A DNA stretch of 14,131 nucleotides. It comes from Bacillota bacterium (GTDB lineage: Bacteria > Bacillota > Clostridia > DSM-8532). Position 1 is the first letter of the stretch. The number at the start of each line of letters is the position of its first letter. Below are positions 14,095 to 14,131 of this stretch, piece after piece. The notes beneath the pieces are model-generated. The model ran no database searches, was not told the origin of the DNA, and saw only the letters and a list, made by a program, of their open reading frames with translations. Made by a program: the position numbers and the translations under genes. Location of the stretch: NCBI GenBank assembly GCA_023459915.1, contig JAEWSN010000141.1, forward strand, positions 1 to 14,131, given 5' to 3'.

Positions 14095-14131
14095 TTATTC
14101 CCATTCAATCGTTGACGGGGGCTTGCTGGTG
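14095..14131 (-). CDS. guaA: GMP synthase, last 11 codons and stop (partial, 5' part outside window)
   Basis: The minus strand at the right edge reads TSKPPSTIEWE and TAA (stop 14095-14097). The ending SKPP-x-TIEWE is the highly conserved C-terminus of glutamine-hydrolysing GMP synthase, which converts XMP to GMP in purine synthesis. It is a housekeeping gene oriented into the accessory patch, so all minus-strand genes in the window lie downstream of it. Only 12 codons are visible, but the motif is very specific. Confidence 0.85.
   Translation of the reverse strand, partial: TSKPPSTIEWE

Overview
The window reads as chromosomal DNA of a Gram-positive, probably clostridial (Firmicutes), gut-type bacterium of fairly high GC content. 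The reasons are lipoprotein-type sugar-binding proteins, a YesM/YesN-type two-component pair, strong AGGAGG-like ribosome sites and a GH120-type xylosidase. The assignment below the phylum is inference.

Layout, left to right. (1) 1-458, minus strand: a partial gene for a small UBA-like (DUF4342-type) protein with a membrane segment. (2) 671-2614, plus strand: an intracellular right-handed beta-helix glycosidase that I assign to GH120 (beta-xylosidase), with candidate catalytic Asp371 and Glu395. (3) 2635-12274, minus strand, read from right to left: AraC-type response regulator, YesM-type histidine kinase, a YtfQ-like binding lipoprotein, a second binding lipoprotein with its own promoter, a two-domain sugar ATPase, and two permeases of the YtfT and YjfF types. 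This is a complete CUT2-family (monosaccharide) ABC importer with its own sensing system. The first binding protein sits next to the kinase and may be its sensory partner; the second is the likely transport subunit. A long hairpin and a terminator-like structure between the second binding protein and the ATPase suggest that the binding protein is made in excess. (4) 12442-14020: an accessory patch that looks more AT-rich, with an intact HigB/HigA toxin-antitoxin pair and, upstream of it, the wreckage of an AbiEi/AbiEii-like (type IV) toxin-antitoxin pair. Both old genes carry internal deletions, and one also has a nonsense codon. The patch is bracketed by two diverged 108-bp direct repeats. 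(5) 14095-14131, minus strand: the last codons of guaA (GMP synthase), a housekeeping gene whose 3' end is a known island integration site.

The most unusual signals are small-scale. A GGGGTC(A/T)GACCCC palindrome has landed at the 3' ends of two genes and supplies their stop codons. A 44-bp hairpin repeat occurs twice between higB and higA. The higB promoter would start transcription at or next to the ATG. A 30-bp in-frame repeat extends the kinase N-terminus. I found no tRNA, rRNA, CRISPR array, transposase or integrase. Several very long open frames on the strand opposite the transport genes are shadows of high-GC coding sequence.
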